Source: Bryoerythrophyllum caledonicum
Taxonomy: Eukaryota; Streptophyta; Bryopsida; Pottiales; Pottiaceae
NCBI GenBank assembly: GCA_963971425.1
Contig: OZ020514.1
Location: forward strand, 46,529,527-46,593,526
DNA length: 64,000 nt
Direction: 5' to 3'
Within the stretch, counting starts at the first letter, position 1. Every line of letters starts with the position of its first letter. Below, in pieces: positions 1-10,778 of the stretch. The position numbers and the translations under genes were made by a program. The notes under the pieces were generated by a model that saw only the letters and a program-made list of their open reading frames with translations, was not told the DNA's origin and searched no databases.

Positions 1-901
1 AAGCCAGAGATCCCCCATTCCACCAGAGCGTGTACCCTTCCATAGTTTTTGGGTGGATGTACGCAAGTCTAATGATCCGTGGATGCACTACTGGACACCC
101 TCCAGCCTCGTTGATAATGTTTTGGCGCTTCTCCCTCTCGTTGGTGTTGGTCAGAGTCTTTCCGGCGAAGTAAATCCAACTTAGAATGTTTTCCAATTTG
201 GTTATCATCACCTTCCGTACAACCCCATAGCCACCCACGGCGCTCTGCCCTGGCATTGGAATCACTTTAGCGCAACTTTCAAGCCACTTGATAGTTCCAC
301 CAACGTAGTGAGCCAAAATTTGCTCCTCAATAGTCGCTTTCCAAGGAGCTAGTTTCTTCTTACGGGAAGAAGAGTACTGTTGAACGAAGCCCTAGACCAT
401 CCTCATCTTCGCCACTAGTGCGCGCTCCTCTAGGTTCCAGGTGCTCTCATCCTCCTTCTTCTCTGTGACGTAACACCAGTTCGCAACAATATTGGTGGTC
501 AGTGCGGTCACTTGTGTGTCCAACCACTCCGAATGCAACCAATAATCTGAGAAATTATTAAATTTCTCAGATTTATCAAGGTTTGACATTAATTCGTGTT
601 GCATGTCAACCGTCAACTTGTGGTATCCCTCTTCGTTGTGGGTCAGATAGCTCCTCGTCAACGCCCCTGTCGTCCGACGCTTGTAAAACTCGATGGCAAT
701 CCCTCTACATTCAACCATGTATTCATGCGAGGGCATGTCCGGATTTGGTGACTTCTTCCGCCTCTTCCCGCTCGATGACGACGGATTCAATGATCCCGAA
801 GTCAACTCCGTGTTGGTGGACGGAAGAACCGTCTCATCAACATCATCCAAGTCCATAAATACAGGGCGCTTCACCATCGACCTACTTCCTTCTCCCGCCA
901 T
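1..901 (-). pseudogene. Protein-kinase-like gene, 5' part, one in-frame stop, cut by window edge
   Basis: Reading starts at the ATG at 901 and runs to the window edge in one frame, broken only by a TAG at 392-394. The first 169 residues are low-complexity and then charged (Ser-rich, GKRRKK basic patch, then a helical stretch). After the TAG the frame continues and looks like the N-lobe of a protein kinase: a glycine-loop-like GGYGVVRKV, then FAGKTL where the ATP-binding Lys of beta-3 is expected, then NEAGG and HPRIIRLAYIHPKT, typical of the alpha-C to beta-4/5 segment. Catalytic-loop motifs would lie outside the window. It is transcribed away from the RING gene starting at 1436, with a GC palindrome cluster between them. 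The TAG may derive from CAG. The kinase assignment rests on motif appearance only; it could be a kinase fold without activity. Confidence 0.5.
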
Positions 902-1119
902 ATGTGATTGTCAACTCCCTACCGTGGTCGAAATTCCAAGTTGATGGTTTTAAAAAAAACCGCAAAGAGTCTGGATACAATAAATGGGCCAAGCCCGATC
1001 ACCCACCAAACTCACTTTCAGGCCGCGAAGCGAACTGACACGTGAGGCCTAGGGAGTGGACTTGGTAGAGAATAAGGACAAAATGTCCCCTATTTATATG
1101 GGTAGGGTTCCTTTTGCGG

Positions 1120-1268
1120 AAACGTCCCCGCCCTACCTGGGCAGAATAGGGACGTCTCCGACCCTGCCCGGTAAGGGGCGGAGACGTCCCCACCCCTGCC
1201 CAGTATAGGCGGGGACGTCTCCGCCCCTGCCCGAGGTGGGGCGGAGACGTCGCCGCCCTGCCCGGGGA
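1120..1268. repeat. GC-rich palindrome cluster with GACGTC cores, between divergent genes
   Basis: Four GACGTC-centred words (near 1150, 1177, 1206 and 1245) lie in a 150-bp GC island, each flanked by GGGGCGG-like and CCGCCCC-like arms, so each unit is close to a palindrome. The island sits in the 534-bp gap between the kinase-like frame and the RING gene and could act as a bidirectional promoter. The same words recur on both sides of both hAT copies. Confidence 0.75.
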
Positions 1269-1435
1269 CCCTAGACCAGTGCTTCGTCTATCGGCTATAT
1301 AATATAGTGCACACCCCTAGTTGTCCCCGCCTCACATACTCCCTCTTCATCCACCTCTTAATTGAGTTGGTTGTGGGCGTCGCGTGAGGACTTCATCCAT
1401 TCGCATCACATATATTATTCAAATTTTCCCCACCC

Positions 1436-3721
1436 ATGGCCACGCCGGTAAAAATGAATAAAGAAGAACAAGACAAGAGTCGACTACGATCGGGAAACAA
1501 GCAGCGGAAGAGGTTGCATGTGCTTCGGAATCCTGTTAAATTGGCTTTTAAAGGTTGGGAAGAAGTTCCGGAGCCATGGAGTTTCGAGGATTGCGCAAAC
1601 TTCATCGAGTGGTGCCATATCGACAAGGCTTTCCCGGAGGAGCGACACAATTATCACCGACGCTTTCACAAGGCAAATTTATGGAAGTGCACCGACGAGG
1701 CGTTCAAAAATTGGTGCATTGAAGTATACCAGGTCTTGTACGACATCCCTTATATCAAACGCAACGAAGTAAATCTCTTCCTTGCGCGAGGTGTCCATGC
1801 GGAGGTAAAGTTGGGCAAGAGGGTGGATTCGTCCACCTTGAAAGCCATGGGAGATAGCATAAGAGTTCCTTCTCCGGCGAATGTATTGATTCCAAAAGGG
1901 ACCCGGAGGTATCCAGAAGGCGGATTGGGCAAATCGATGGCGAAGACTGAACCGGTCGACACGTACGAGACCGATCCCTCAAACACGGATACAGACTCTG
2001 ACGGATCCCACGTTCCAATCACAAGGAGCCAAAGGACACAAGCGCGCACCAAACGCAGGAGGGCGGAACAAACGGTTAACGTAGTCGTTAACAATACCGT
2101 TAATGAAGTTGGGGCTCAGGTACAATCCCCCGCGGTTGTTGATCGAACGTTAGAAGCCTCTACTGGTGCTATTTTTGCCAACACTATCCAAACCTTGCTG
2201 AACCACTTGGAAGGGAAGACAACAGAACTATTGTCATTGCGCGATGAGGTTTGCAAGTTGAAAGTTGATGTCAATGATAAAAACATTGTTATTGACCAGC
2301 AACGACGTGATATGGAGGAGCTCCGACTTGCCCTTCAAACTAGTACAATGACCACAAAAGATTGGAATCCACGACGGGAGGAAGAAGTGCCTGTACACGT
2401 GTCAATCCAAGACAATTCATTGTCGTTTGATGAGGCCCTTACCAACGCAGACAAAGCTATGGTCAACAAAGAAGAGGGTGTAGGGGGTGACGGCGGCAAA
2501 GAGCTCGCTAAAGCGCTTGAAGAGAATTCAAGACTACAAAGTCGCTTGAATGTGTTGGTAGAACATTACTATCAATGGAAGTTGGCATGCGTCTTCACGG
2601 TCGATCGGTCCCGACAATTGGTGGCAGAATTCCAAAAAATCGACAACAACTATACCAAAAACAACCAGGAGAGGGTGTTTGGTTTGACATCGTGGGCCCT
2701 CGTAGATGATCTTTTCAAGATGGATGAAATGGCGATGATGAAAACCGCTGGTGGGCAAACAACCATCGATTGGTCCCGTTACAAATGGGATTTCAAAAAG
2801 GAGGTTTTATCTACCCTCGATCATTGGGGCAAACCCATGTTATTGTGGCCACGACCTTCGAGCTTCGTATCCGACGGTACAACTTGCTCAATTTGTCTAA
2901 ACCCATTTGGTCCAGAAGGTGGGATGCATCTAGGCACTTGTAAGCACTTGTACCATCCATTTTGCTTGATTAGTTTGATGGTTGTACGCCGGCGGTGCTC
3001 ATTGTGCAAGGCCCCTTTTCACGAGCGATTGTACGAACTTTTTGGATTACTTCCATACATGCCCCCGCATTGGGAGTTCAATGTGATGAACGCTCCTGAT
3101 CAATCACATATGTGGGGAAAGGATTTGGTGTGGAGCTGGAAACTGAAGATGCACTCGTTGGATAAGATGCACCTCTCAAACGAGTGGGGTTGGGAAAGGG
3201 ATCCGGAGTAGATTGTCCGGGTGTGCAAGAATTTGATCCCGTTAAAGGACAAAAACGGTCAAGGAAAACGAAATTTCTTCTATCAATGCTTTAATGGCCA
3301 TTGAGACGAGAACGGGGAGCAATTTCGTTTCGGACCTCATCCACGGCAATGGTTGTGGGCCGTTGACGGAGTTTGCATCATAGACGACAACGGGGATCGC
3401 ATTTCTCACGACGTTGACCAACCGGACCCGCAAGAACTATGACAATTATCGGAATCAGAGTGGAAAGAAATTTTCCGAAATGACGGAATCGACTTCTTGG
3501 TTGATGTGCACAGTCCAGGGACACGGCAAGCGCTCGACCAACTCATGCAATCCCAAATCCTAAGGGCCGTGTTGGATGAAGACGGATCAGCGAGGAGAAC
3601 ACGATCGACGTCTCGTAGACTTGTATTGGGCTCAGATGAAGACCTCCCTATGCACGTAGGGGCACACGACAACGAGGCAGGGGCGAGTGGCACTACTAAT
3701 AGCCCGATGAATATTGACTAG
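1436..3721 (+). pseudogene. RING-finger protein of unrecognised family (WCHIDKAF domain, coiled coil, RING), broken
   Basis: The open part is 591 residues (1436-3211). Residues about 31-166 form a conserved, unrecognised domain (motifs WSFEDCANFIEWCHIDKAF and GVHAEVKLGK), repeated at 5159-5814. An acidic stretch and a basic NLS-like KRRRA follow near 175-210, then a predicted coiled coil near 250-302. A RING-H2-like zinc finger occupies residues 484-524: CSIC, then CKHLYHPFC, then CSLC. RING domains usually act as E3 ubiquitin ligases; that role is inferred here. After the TAG at 3209 the same frame continues about 170 residues to the TAG at 3719, interrupted by TGA at 3301 and TGA at 3440, so the ancestral protein was probably about 760 residues. 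All three internal stops are one C-to-T step from Gln or Arg codons. The start was chosen as the first ATG after the GC cluster. No known family name is offered. Confidence 0.7.
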
Positions 3722-4149
3722 GTGAATTTTTTGTCTTTGCGGTACCAAGAGACAATTTTCTTACAATGCTTCATCTTTGAGCGTTTAATGTATTTTCCCA
3801 TTTTCGTATTACAGTATGGATACTAAAAAAAATATGAATAGTACTGTCTACATTCTACTTGATAATAGTGGTGTGAATCCGTGTGATTATGGATGTACTT
3901 AAGCCTCATAAGGATTTGGGTGTTTGTATAAAAAAAATGGTGTGGACCAAGTTTTAAACCTCCAAACATTTTTAATCCGTAAAGGACCAAGGCATTTTTG
4001 CACCAAAAACACTTCAAAACTGCGAGGCTATAGTATAATGCCTAAGAATGGAAACAAAACCTTTTTATTTCTACATCTAATCGTAGGATCACAATACATA
4101 CTTCTTTGTTAATGTCCCCACAAAATTTCATAAATTTTAACCACACGGA
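3722..4149. other. AT-rich non-coding 3' flank of the RING pseudogene
   Basis: No coding frame with convincing composition is visible. The stretch is AT-rich with short homopolymers. Together with the next segment it shows faint similarity (TGGATTGAAAG, TTGCACTA, TAGTTCCTTAT in order) to 32.98-33.14 kb, suggesting an old shared repeat. Confidence 0.4.
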
Positions 4150-4891
4150 TTGAAAGGCTTGCATAGCTCCCATGCTATTCACTACTTGGTATCAAATTTT
4201 TGCACTAGATAAGGCCTAAATCCATTACTAATGGTAGTTTAGGATGATGTTAGTTCCTTATACACCAATTGTTAGAGGTAGAAAAAGGGTGTACTTTATT
4301 CAAGTCAACTATGCTAGTAGTGAAAGCTAACAAATGGGCAAGTAACGTTTTAGTTTTTAGATACTTGATATGTTTTAGATTGATGATCCAAACGGTCAAT
4401 ATGAAGGTCTACACCACATATTGTTGTGGAAAAAATCAAAAGTATAAAAAGTTAAAATCTCTAAGTTTTATGGGGTAAGACGTTTTTGTTTTTGGTACCT
4501 TGCCCGTTTTATTTTTGGCAATATGTGAAAATCTTTGACTTGAGTTGAAGCGTTATTTTCCACTAAAGACAAGGAATTTTTTTTTATATTTGGAAGGAAA
4601 TAATTTTCTACACTCTTATGTTTTCTCCAAAACTAATAGGGAGCTAATAAAGGTGTTCCTTATTGGAGAGCATGCCGTCAAAGTACAAAAGTTGTACTTT
4701 CCATTTCGCTTTCCTTCCTAGAACTAGGGAAAGACATAATCTGCATGTTATTTTAAGTGCATTAGGATCTTGTCGGAACCAAAAATAAATCACCCCATAT
4801 TTAATTGTGCACTCGCCTCATGGAGATGAGGAGTGCCTCGGCCAAGCAAGAGTGGCCTCAAACGCCTCCTTGGATAGTTTTGTAGGGACAA
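4150..4891 (+). repeat. Shared upstream module, copy 1
   Basis: This segment holds, in order, CTTGCATAGCTCCCATGC, TTATTGGAGAGCATGC, CTTGTCGGAACCAAAAATAA and a short CTC-ATGGAGA stretch leading to a GC-rich cluster. The same ordered blocks occur upstream of hAT copy A (5975-6230) and, on the minus strand, upstream of hAT copy B (63630-64000). Here the module leads into an unrelated ORF, the second copy of the RING-family N-terminal domain. It is probably promoter or subterminal DNA of one element family. Confidence 0.75.
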
Positions 4892-5100
4892 ACCCCGCCC
4901 CCAATTTACAAGCAAATGTCTCCGCCCCTGCCTCGCATATTCCTATCCACCATCTCTTCATTGAGACAATGGCAGAGACCGAGGCAGGGGCGGAGACATC
5001 TCCGCCCCCACCGGATTACTATTTTAATGGAGGGGGACCTCATTTGTCCCCGCCTCGCATACTCATATCCACCATCTCTTCATTGAGCTGGATGTGGGCG
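4892..5100. repeat. GC-rich cluster with an internal duplication
   Basis: Several CCGCCCC / GGGGCGGAGAC words occur (near 4898, 4922 and 4990-5015). About 45 bp containing CTATCCACCATCTCTTCATT is present twice, at about 4925-4970 and 5046-5092. The second copy matches the leader just upstream of the RING gene at 1325-1380. Confidence 0.6.
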
Positions 5101-5158
5101 TTGTGCGAGGTCTCATTCATCCATCCACGCCAGAATTTTGCATTCACACGTGCACACC

Positions 5159-5814
5159 ATGTCTTCATCCGGACAATTGGCCAAGGAGGAGCGAGACAAG
5201 ACCCGTGCACGAGCGGGGAACGCCCATCGAAAGCGGTTGCCATTCTTCGTAATCCCGAGAAGTTGGCTTTTCAAGGTTGGGAGGACGTAGTGGAGCCATG
5301 GAGTTTTGATGATTGCGCGAACTACATCGAGTGGTGCCACATCGACAAGGCTTTCCCAGAGGCGCGACACAACTATCACCGGCGCTTCCACAAGGCAAAC
5401 TTGAAACATTGCATCAACGAGGCGTTTAAAAACCGTTGCATCGAAGTTTACCAAGTGTTGTATGACGTCCCATTCGTCAAACGCAACGAAGTAAATCTCT
5501 TCATTGCGCGGGGTGTTCATGCGGAGGTGAAGTTGGGCAAGATAGTGGATTGGTCCACTTTCAAGTCGATGCCGGGGAAGGTAAAAATTCCTTGCCCTGA
5601 AAATGGAATAATTCCAATGGGATGGCGCAAGTATCCGGAAGGTGGATTGGGCAAGTTCATGACTGTGATGGATGACACACCTAGCTATGATATTGACACG
5701 TCAAGTTCAGATGCTGACTCCGACGGAACCCACATCCAAGCGGCGAGCAAAAAGGCACAAGCACGTGGTAGGCTGAGGAGGACCGAACGAGCCCTCCATC
5801 AACGTTACTACTAA
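5159..5814 (+). pseudogene. Second copy of the RING-family N-terminal domain, frameshifted and truncated
   Basis: By comparison with 1436-2060 the natural start is the ATG at 5159 (MSSSGQLAKEERDKTRARAG). A one-base deletion near 5240-5250 then moves the reading into another frame, in which the conserved domain continues (LRNPEKLAFQGWEDVVEPW, then EWCHIDKAFPEARHNYHRRF and GVHAEVKLGK). The frame ends at 5814 soon after an acidic Asp/Ser/Thr-rich linker and a basic segment. The coiled coil and RING of the first copy are absent. The longer frame opening at 4807 is an artefact of the frameshift: its first 110 residues come from the GC cluster and leader. Confidence 0.75.
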
Positions 5815-6737
5815 CTAGGAGCATTTAAAGGTTTAGGACGTAGCAAATCAATTTTGTGAACAACACTTTTGCTCTAAACATTATATGATTTTAAATATCC
5901 ATTTTGTTTGTAATGGTATAATTTATTTAGAGAACTTGCACATTACATTCTACTAGAGGCTTATACTACCCATTATGGATGGGGACTTGCATAGCTCCCA
6001 TGCTATTCACTACATGATCTTTAAGGGTGCCAATAAAGGTGTTCATTATTGGAGAGCATGCGGTCAAAGGACAAAAGTAGTACTTTCCCGAAAGCCTTCC
6101 TTCGTAGACATAATCTACTTCTTATTTTAAGTGCCTCGCAATCTTGTCGGAACCAAAAATAAGGCACCCTATGTTAAAACCTCTACCCTCCTCATGGAGA
6201 GGAGAAGTGCCTAAGCACCCAAAATGCCCCAAAGGCCTCCTTCTCCTGGGTTGGGGAGACCTCCCAGCCCCTGCCTAAGTAAGGGCGGGGACGTCTCCGC
6301 CCTGCCCTGGTGGGGCGGAGATGTTCCCGCCCTAACCCGGGCAAGGGCGGGGACGTCTCCCCACAACAGGGCAGGGCGGAGACGTCCCTGCCCCTGCCCC
6401 GGTAAGGGTAGGGACGTCTCCGCCCCTGCACAAAGACGTCCCCGCCTTTGGCACGTCAGGTCCGACCCGTTCTTGGCTCGTGTTTAAAAGGTTCGGGAAG
6501 GGCCGATTGTCCTCACGCTTGTCACCTTGGCCTCTATCCCTTGGACCTCAATTTGGTTTGAGTTCCTTGCGAGTCTACTTGGGTGGCAGGCGGCACTGGT
6601 GTGCGGCTGAGGTGATGTAAAAATTCGTTCAAGCAGTGCACCAGCGCTATCAGACCTCATATTTTCACCCGATTCTATACTATAACTAGCCCCATATTTT
6701 GGCTTAGACGAGACTTGCACATTATTTGGCATAAGCC
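5815..6737 (+). promoter_or_regulatory. Upstream module copy 2 and GC palindrome cluster of hAT copy A
   Basis: From about 5930 this DNA matches the end region of hAT copy B in the same order: TATACTACC, GGATGGGGACTTGCATAGCT, TTATTGGAGAGCATGC, TTGTCGGAACCAAAAATAA, TGCCTAAGCACCCAAAATGC. A GC island at 6251-6450 follows with five GACGTC cores (6289, 6353, 6382, 6412, 6435). The last 280 bp before the ATG at 6738 are conserved in copy B and include ATATTTTGGCTTAGACG. I read it as the 5' subterminal and promoter region of the transposon. No TIR could be fixed at this end. Confidence 0.65.
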
Positions 6738-9700
6738 GTGAATGCAATGGGAAGTCAAAGGAAGCAAACAAAAGAATGGGAACCTTGGTACAATTTTGGT
6801 GACAACGGAGGCAAAGTGAGATGTGTTTTTTGTAACTATACTTTTAGCTACAAACGTGAGCGTGCGTTCGCTCACTTTGGATACGGTGCCAAGTCAGAGA
6901 GGTCGATTTGTTGTAGCCTACCTCCCTATGTGCGAAGTCGATTTGCCAATTGTGGAAACATTGTTCCACAACAAATGACGGGGGGGGGCATGTATGGCGG
7001 AGATTCAGGCCCGAGTGGTCCATCAAGGGCACCAACTATTGACACTTCAAGCCAATCCGACGCTCAAAATAATGTGGCGGGTGGGGTAACAAGTTGGCCT
7101 CAGGAAGGAGTGCCTAATCTCTCTGAAGGAAATGACTGCGAACATGTGTCGGGTGGTCTTGCCGCCTCGAATTCCACTAGGTCTGGGCAACTACATCCAC
7201 AACGGATGCTTGATGCTTTTAACATTGCAAAGAAGAAGGAACTTGATGAGAAGTGGGCGACTTTTTTCTATCAGGCCAATGTGCCTTTTAATGTGGCGCG
7301 AAATCAAGCGTTCATCGATGCAGTGAGGACAACATCCGTGGCAAAGTTTGAGTACACTCCTCCTACATATCACTAGTTGAGGACTAGATTGATTGAACCT
7401 AAGAGGTTGCAAATTGAGAAAGAAATTGAAGCCAAAGTTGGTTTTGCAATCAAGAATTATGGGGTGTTGATATGCACGGATGGTTGGGATGATGTCCATC
7501 GGAGGCCCCTCATGAATTTAATGATGTCGTGCCCCACTAGTGACTTATTCTTGGGGATTATAGACACTAGTGGTGAGAAGAAGTCCATGTGGTACATAGC
7601 GGACCAAGTGAAAGTTTACATTGAGAAGGTGGGTTCCAAGAATGTGACACAGATTTGTACAGACAATGCTCCCAACATGCTTGGAGCGATGGATGATATT
7701 ATTCTCACATACCCGCACATTCACAAGCAGGGGTGCATGGCACATGCATTGGATCTCATGTTGGAAGATTGGGCGAAGGTCCAAGAATTTAAAGATTTAA
7801 TAGAGAGGGCAAAGAAATTCTGCAAATATATTAGAAACCATCATGCGACAATGGGGACACTTCGTGAGTTGAGTCCAAACCTTCATATTGTAGTGCCCAC
7901 TGAAACCCGCTTTGCTTGTAATTTCCTTTTGTTGGATCGATTGGTGAGACTCAAAGGAGTGTTGGAGCAGTTGAAAGACCACCTCGGTATTGTAAACTTC
8001 TTTGCAACCTTTCGGAATAAACAAAATGGAGAGCAAGCAGCAACCGCAGCGCGTAATGTGGTGCTCACCATCGAAGATGTGGCCTTTTGGCAACGATGTC
8101 ATAATTACGTGCACATGACTAGGGATGTTTTGAAGGCATTGCGTGTGTTTGATGGCCGCGAACCAGCCATGGGTCGTGCGTGGCTCGTGATGCATAATTT
8201 GCGAGAACACGTGTATTCTTTGAGAGAGTCACCCTTTATTCTACGAGCTGACATAGCATCCACTCTTGAGCAATCTTTTGATGCCCGGTGGCAAATGGTT
8301 TTTACCGATGTTCACTACACCAGGGCTCTTTTGAATCCGTACCTCAAGGATAATGTGGCGCTTAGGGCTGACGGAATCGCACAAAGAGCATTGAATCAAG
8401 TTGTTCGCAAAATGATGGAGGTATTGGAAGTCTCATATGAGGACGTCTAATATGAGTTAACACAGTACGAGGAGGACACAGGACCATATGGCCTTACTGA
8501 GGCATCTGACATCCGCGAGACAAAGCTTCAACTCCACCAATGGTGGGCCAGGATCGCAAACAAGGCATTGTCTAAAATAGTTGTTCGTATTCTAGCCCTT
8601 ACGTGTTCAGTTAGCTCTTGCGAACAAAACTGGAGTATGTACTCGTTTGTCCACAACAAGAGCTGAAATCGATTAGCGGCAGAAAAGGCTGCGTCATTGG
8701 TGTATATTTATACCAATAGCCAATGCCTTCAACAAAGACCAGGGGCCGATCCCGTTCGATGGTACGATGCGAATATTCACTCGGAGGATTCCGACCCATA
8801 TGCCCTAGGGCCGATCGTGGTGGGTGAACCTAATCGTGAATTTGATGTGTTGATAGCCGAGGAAGAGGAGGAGCACAATATGGCAGCTCCCCGCACTCCG
8901 CTGGAGTACCGTGGACACCCTAATCTTTGGGCGGAAGGCGCCGATCATCTTGAGGAAACGAGAAACTATTACAGAGATGATGACGATGTGGAAGAAGAAT
9001 TGGCTCAAGGTCGTTGGGGACCTTGGAATCAAAGTCCTCGTCGCAGTCCTTCGCCTCATCTTCCTCAAAATGAGGGCATTCATGAAGTGCAACCTTTGTC
9101 TACTTCCTCAGAGGACGACATCGCAAATGTGACTAACCTTGAAGAGCCTGGAACGGGAGGGGGCAATGTCGGGAATGTTCGCGACGAGGACAATTCCCCA
9201 TCAGACTATGGTGGTGGAAATGGAGATGGTGACAACAACGGAGCGGGAGAGAACGCAGTAAATACTGCAACTCGAAACAACCAAGGATCGGTTGAAAACC
9301 GGTATGGCCAAGAGAACCCTATTGGAATGGGTGCATCATTTCATAGCACTGGAGTCGTTCAAGGAGATTTTAACGCAAATGTTGTAAACACAACAATTGT
9401 AGGGACGACTCGAAGAAATGAAAGGGTTGTTAATCAGCGTCGGCGTTTTGACCCGGAATATGTAGACCCCGATGATGCTTTTGCATTCACAGAGGACCTT
9501 AAGCCCCAACCATCTCCGGTTGTGGTGTTGCCTACGGTTATCAATGACCAGAATGTACCAACGCCGCCTTCCCGAAATTCCTCTTCTCCTAGAACGGCGA
9601 ATGCCATGTATGGACCTTTCCAACGAAGTGTAGGCGTTGAGGGGATGGGTCTAAACACTTCCGCTACTACTACCAGAAATGGCAGACCCCCTTTGGCCGC

Positions 9701-10280
9701 TACAAGGACGCCTCTTCATCCAATGGGTCAATATATACAACCGAGTGCAAGGACTAATGCTCGTGGAGGGTCTAGAGGTCGTGGAGCGGCTAGAGGCCGT
9801 GAAGGAAGAAACAACGGCGAAGCATCCACCTCAAGGCATCGTAGACGTCCACTCCTTGGAATAGGGGCACGAGATCCGAACGTGGTTGTACAACCATTTT
9901 TGGACACGTATGTTCCAGGACGCTCTTCAACAACTCCGGCGTTTGTTGTTCCGAATCGAGCAGTTCGTCCTACTAGCAGCACAACCATAAATTCCGACGG
10001 CGATGATCCTCATGCACATCGACAAAAGAGATTCAGACGCTCGCATTGCGATGGTGAAACAGTCATAGAGCTTTGCAATGACAACTCTGAAATAGAGGGC
10101 TTTTGGACTACGGATGGTAGTAATGGAGAATTCTCAGATGAGAGCGGTGAAGGAGCTGATGATGACAACCGTCCAGATTGCGATGAGGCACCAGATGATG
10201 ATGATATCGTCCTTCGAGATGCGGTTATGGGTGGCCCGTCCACCGAAGGAGTGCGCAGATCGGGCCGTTTGAATAATTAA
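6738..10280 (+). pseudogene. hAT transposase with BED finger and long disordered C-terminal tail, three in-frame stops
   Basis: One frame spans 3543 bases (1180 residues). The N-terminus has a BED-type zinc finger (Cys29, Cys32, His46, in VRCVFC and AFAHF). The DUF659/hAT core carries ICTDGWDD and QICTDNAPNM with the catalytic-type aspartates, and GCMAHALDLMLEDW. The hAT dimerisation region has SSCEQNWSMYSFVHNKS. About 500 further residues follow: acidic, Asn/Gly/Ser-rich, with an RGG-like GGSRGRGAARGREG, ending in a very acidic tail. hAT transposases normally end close after the dimerisation domain, so this tail is unusual. Premature stops are TAG 7374, TAA 8448 and TGA 8664. Copy B has CAA and CGA at the last two but shares the TAG. 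hAT proteins cut and paste DNA in the nucleus; this copy is presumably dead unless read through. Confidence 0.93.
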
Positions 10281-10496
10281 AGGACAAGAAAAGTAACTAC
10301 ATATATGTATGCGAAATCAAGAGAGTTGTGATAATTCATAGAAGAAGCTAGGAGAGAAAAAGGTTTCTTAGATTACTACAAGATATTACTTCGTTTGAAA
10401 GTATGAGATTAGGGAATTGTTGTTTTATCGTGAAACTTTTTAATGTAATAAACATATTTTGCTTCCAGACATTAAGGTCTCTCCGCTCAATGATGC
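10281..10496. other. AT-rich 3' untranslated part of hAT copy A
   Basis: AT-rich sequence between the transposase stop and the 3' GC cluster, matching copy B at about 59508-59721 (for example AAACATATTTTGCTT). No gene seen. Confidence 0.6.
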
Positions 10497-10606
10497 AGGG
10501 GCGTGGACGCCTACATGAGGGGCGGAGACGTCCCCGCCCCTCATGGTGACGTCCCCACCCCTCATGGTGACGTCCCCGCCCCTCATGGAGACGTCCCCGC
10601 CCTAGT
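10497..10606. repeat. 3' GC palindrome cluster of hAT copy A
   Basis: Four GACGTC cores at about 21-bp spacing (10526, 10547, 10569, 10590), each followed by CCCCGCCCCTCATG or a close variant. The segment 10515-10544 is a nearly perfect 30-bp palindrome reading ATGAGGGGCGG inward from both ends. The arrangement resembles subterminal transposase-binding repeats of other hAT elements. Confidence 0.75.
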
Positions 10607-10689
10607 GCCACGGTGGCGTGACACGTCCGTATGTGACGTGGCCATCACAGTAAAAAATTCTTACTTGCAAAAAATTACTAGGCGCTTTT

Positions 10690-10778
10690 CGGGCAATCCG
10701 TTCGAACCGTCCGTCCGTGCCGTCCGGACTGCCCGTCCGGTTGTCCCGTCCGATCACCTCAACCCGTCCGTTATGAGA
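10690..10778 (+). repeat. CCGTCCG subterminal repeats at the 3' end of hAT copy A
   Basis: Six CCGTCCG words in about 80 bp, ending in ACCCGTCCGTTATGA, where similarity to copy B stops. Plant hAT elements such as Ac carry arrays of short subterminal motifs; this is the likely equivalent here, though the exact TIR is not resolved. Confidence 0.6.

Larger units (their letters stand above)
5930..10778 (+). mobile_element. hAT transposon copy A
   Basis: The limits come from homology with copy B (59283-64000, opposite strand). The 3' limit is near 10778, where the two stop matching just after ACCCGTCCGTTATGA. The 5' limit is only a minimum because copy B runs off the window. The element carries a single transposase frame flanked on both sides by GACGTC-centred GC palindromes, and a CCGTCCG-rich 3' subterminal region. 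Target duplications could not be checked. Downstream DNA at 10779 onward belongs to a different degenerate gene. Confidence 0.85.

Noticed and set aside
4807..5158. N-terminal extension of the second RING-family copy from the ATG at 4807
   Set aside because: Comparison with 1436 shows the natural start at 5159 and a one-base deletion; the extension is GC-cluster sequence.
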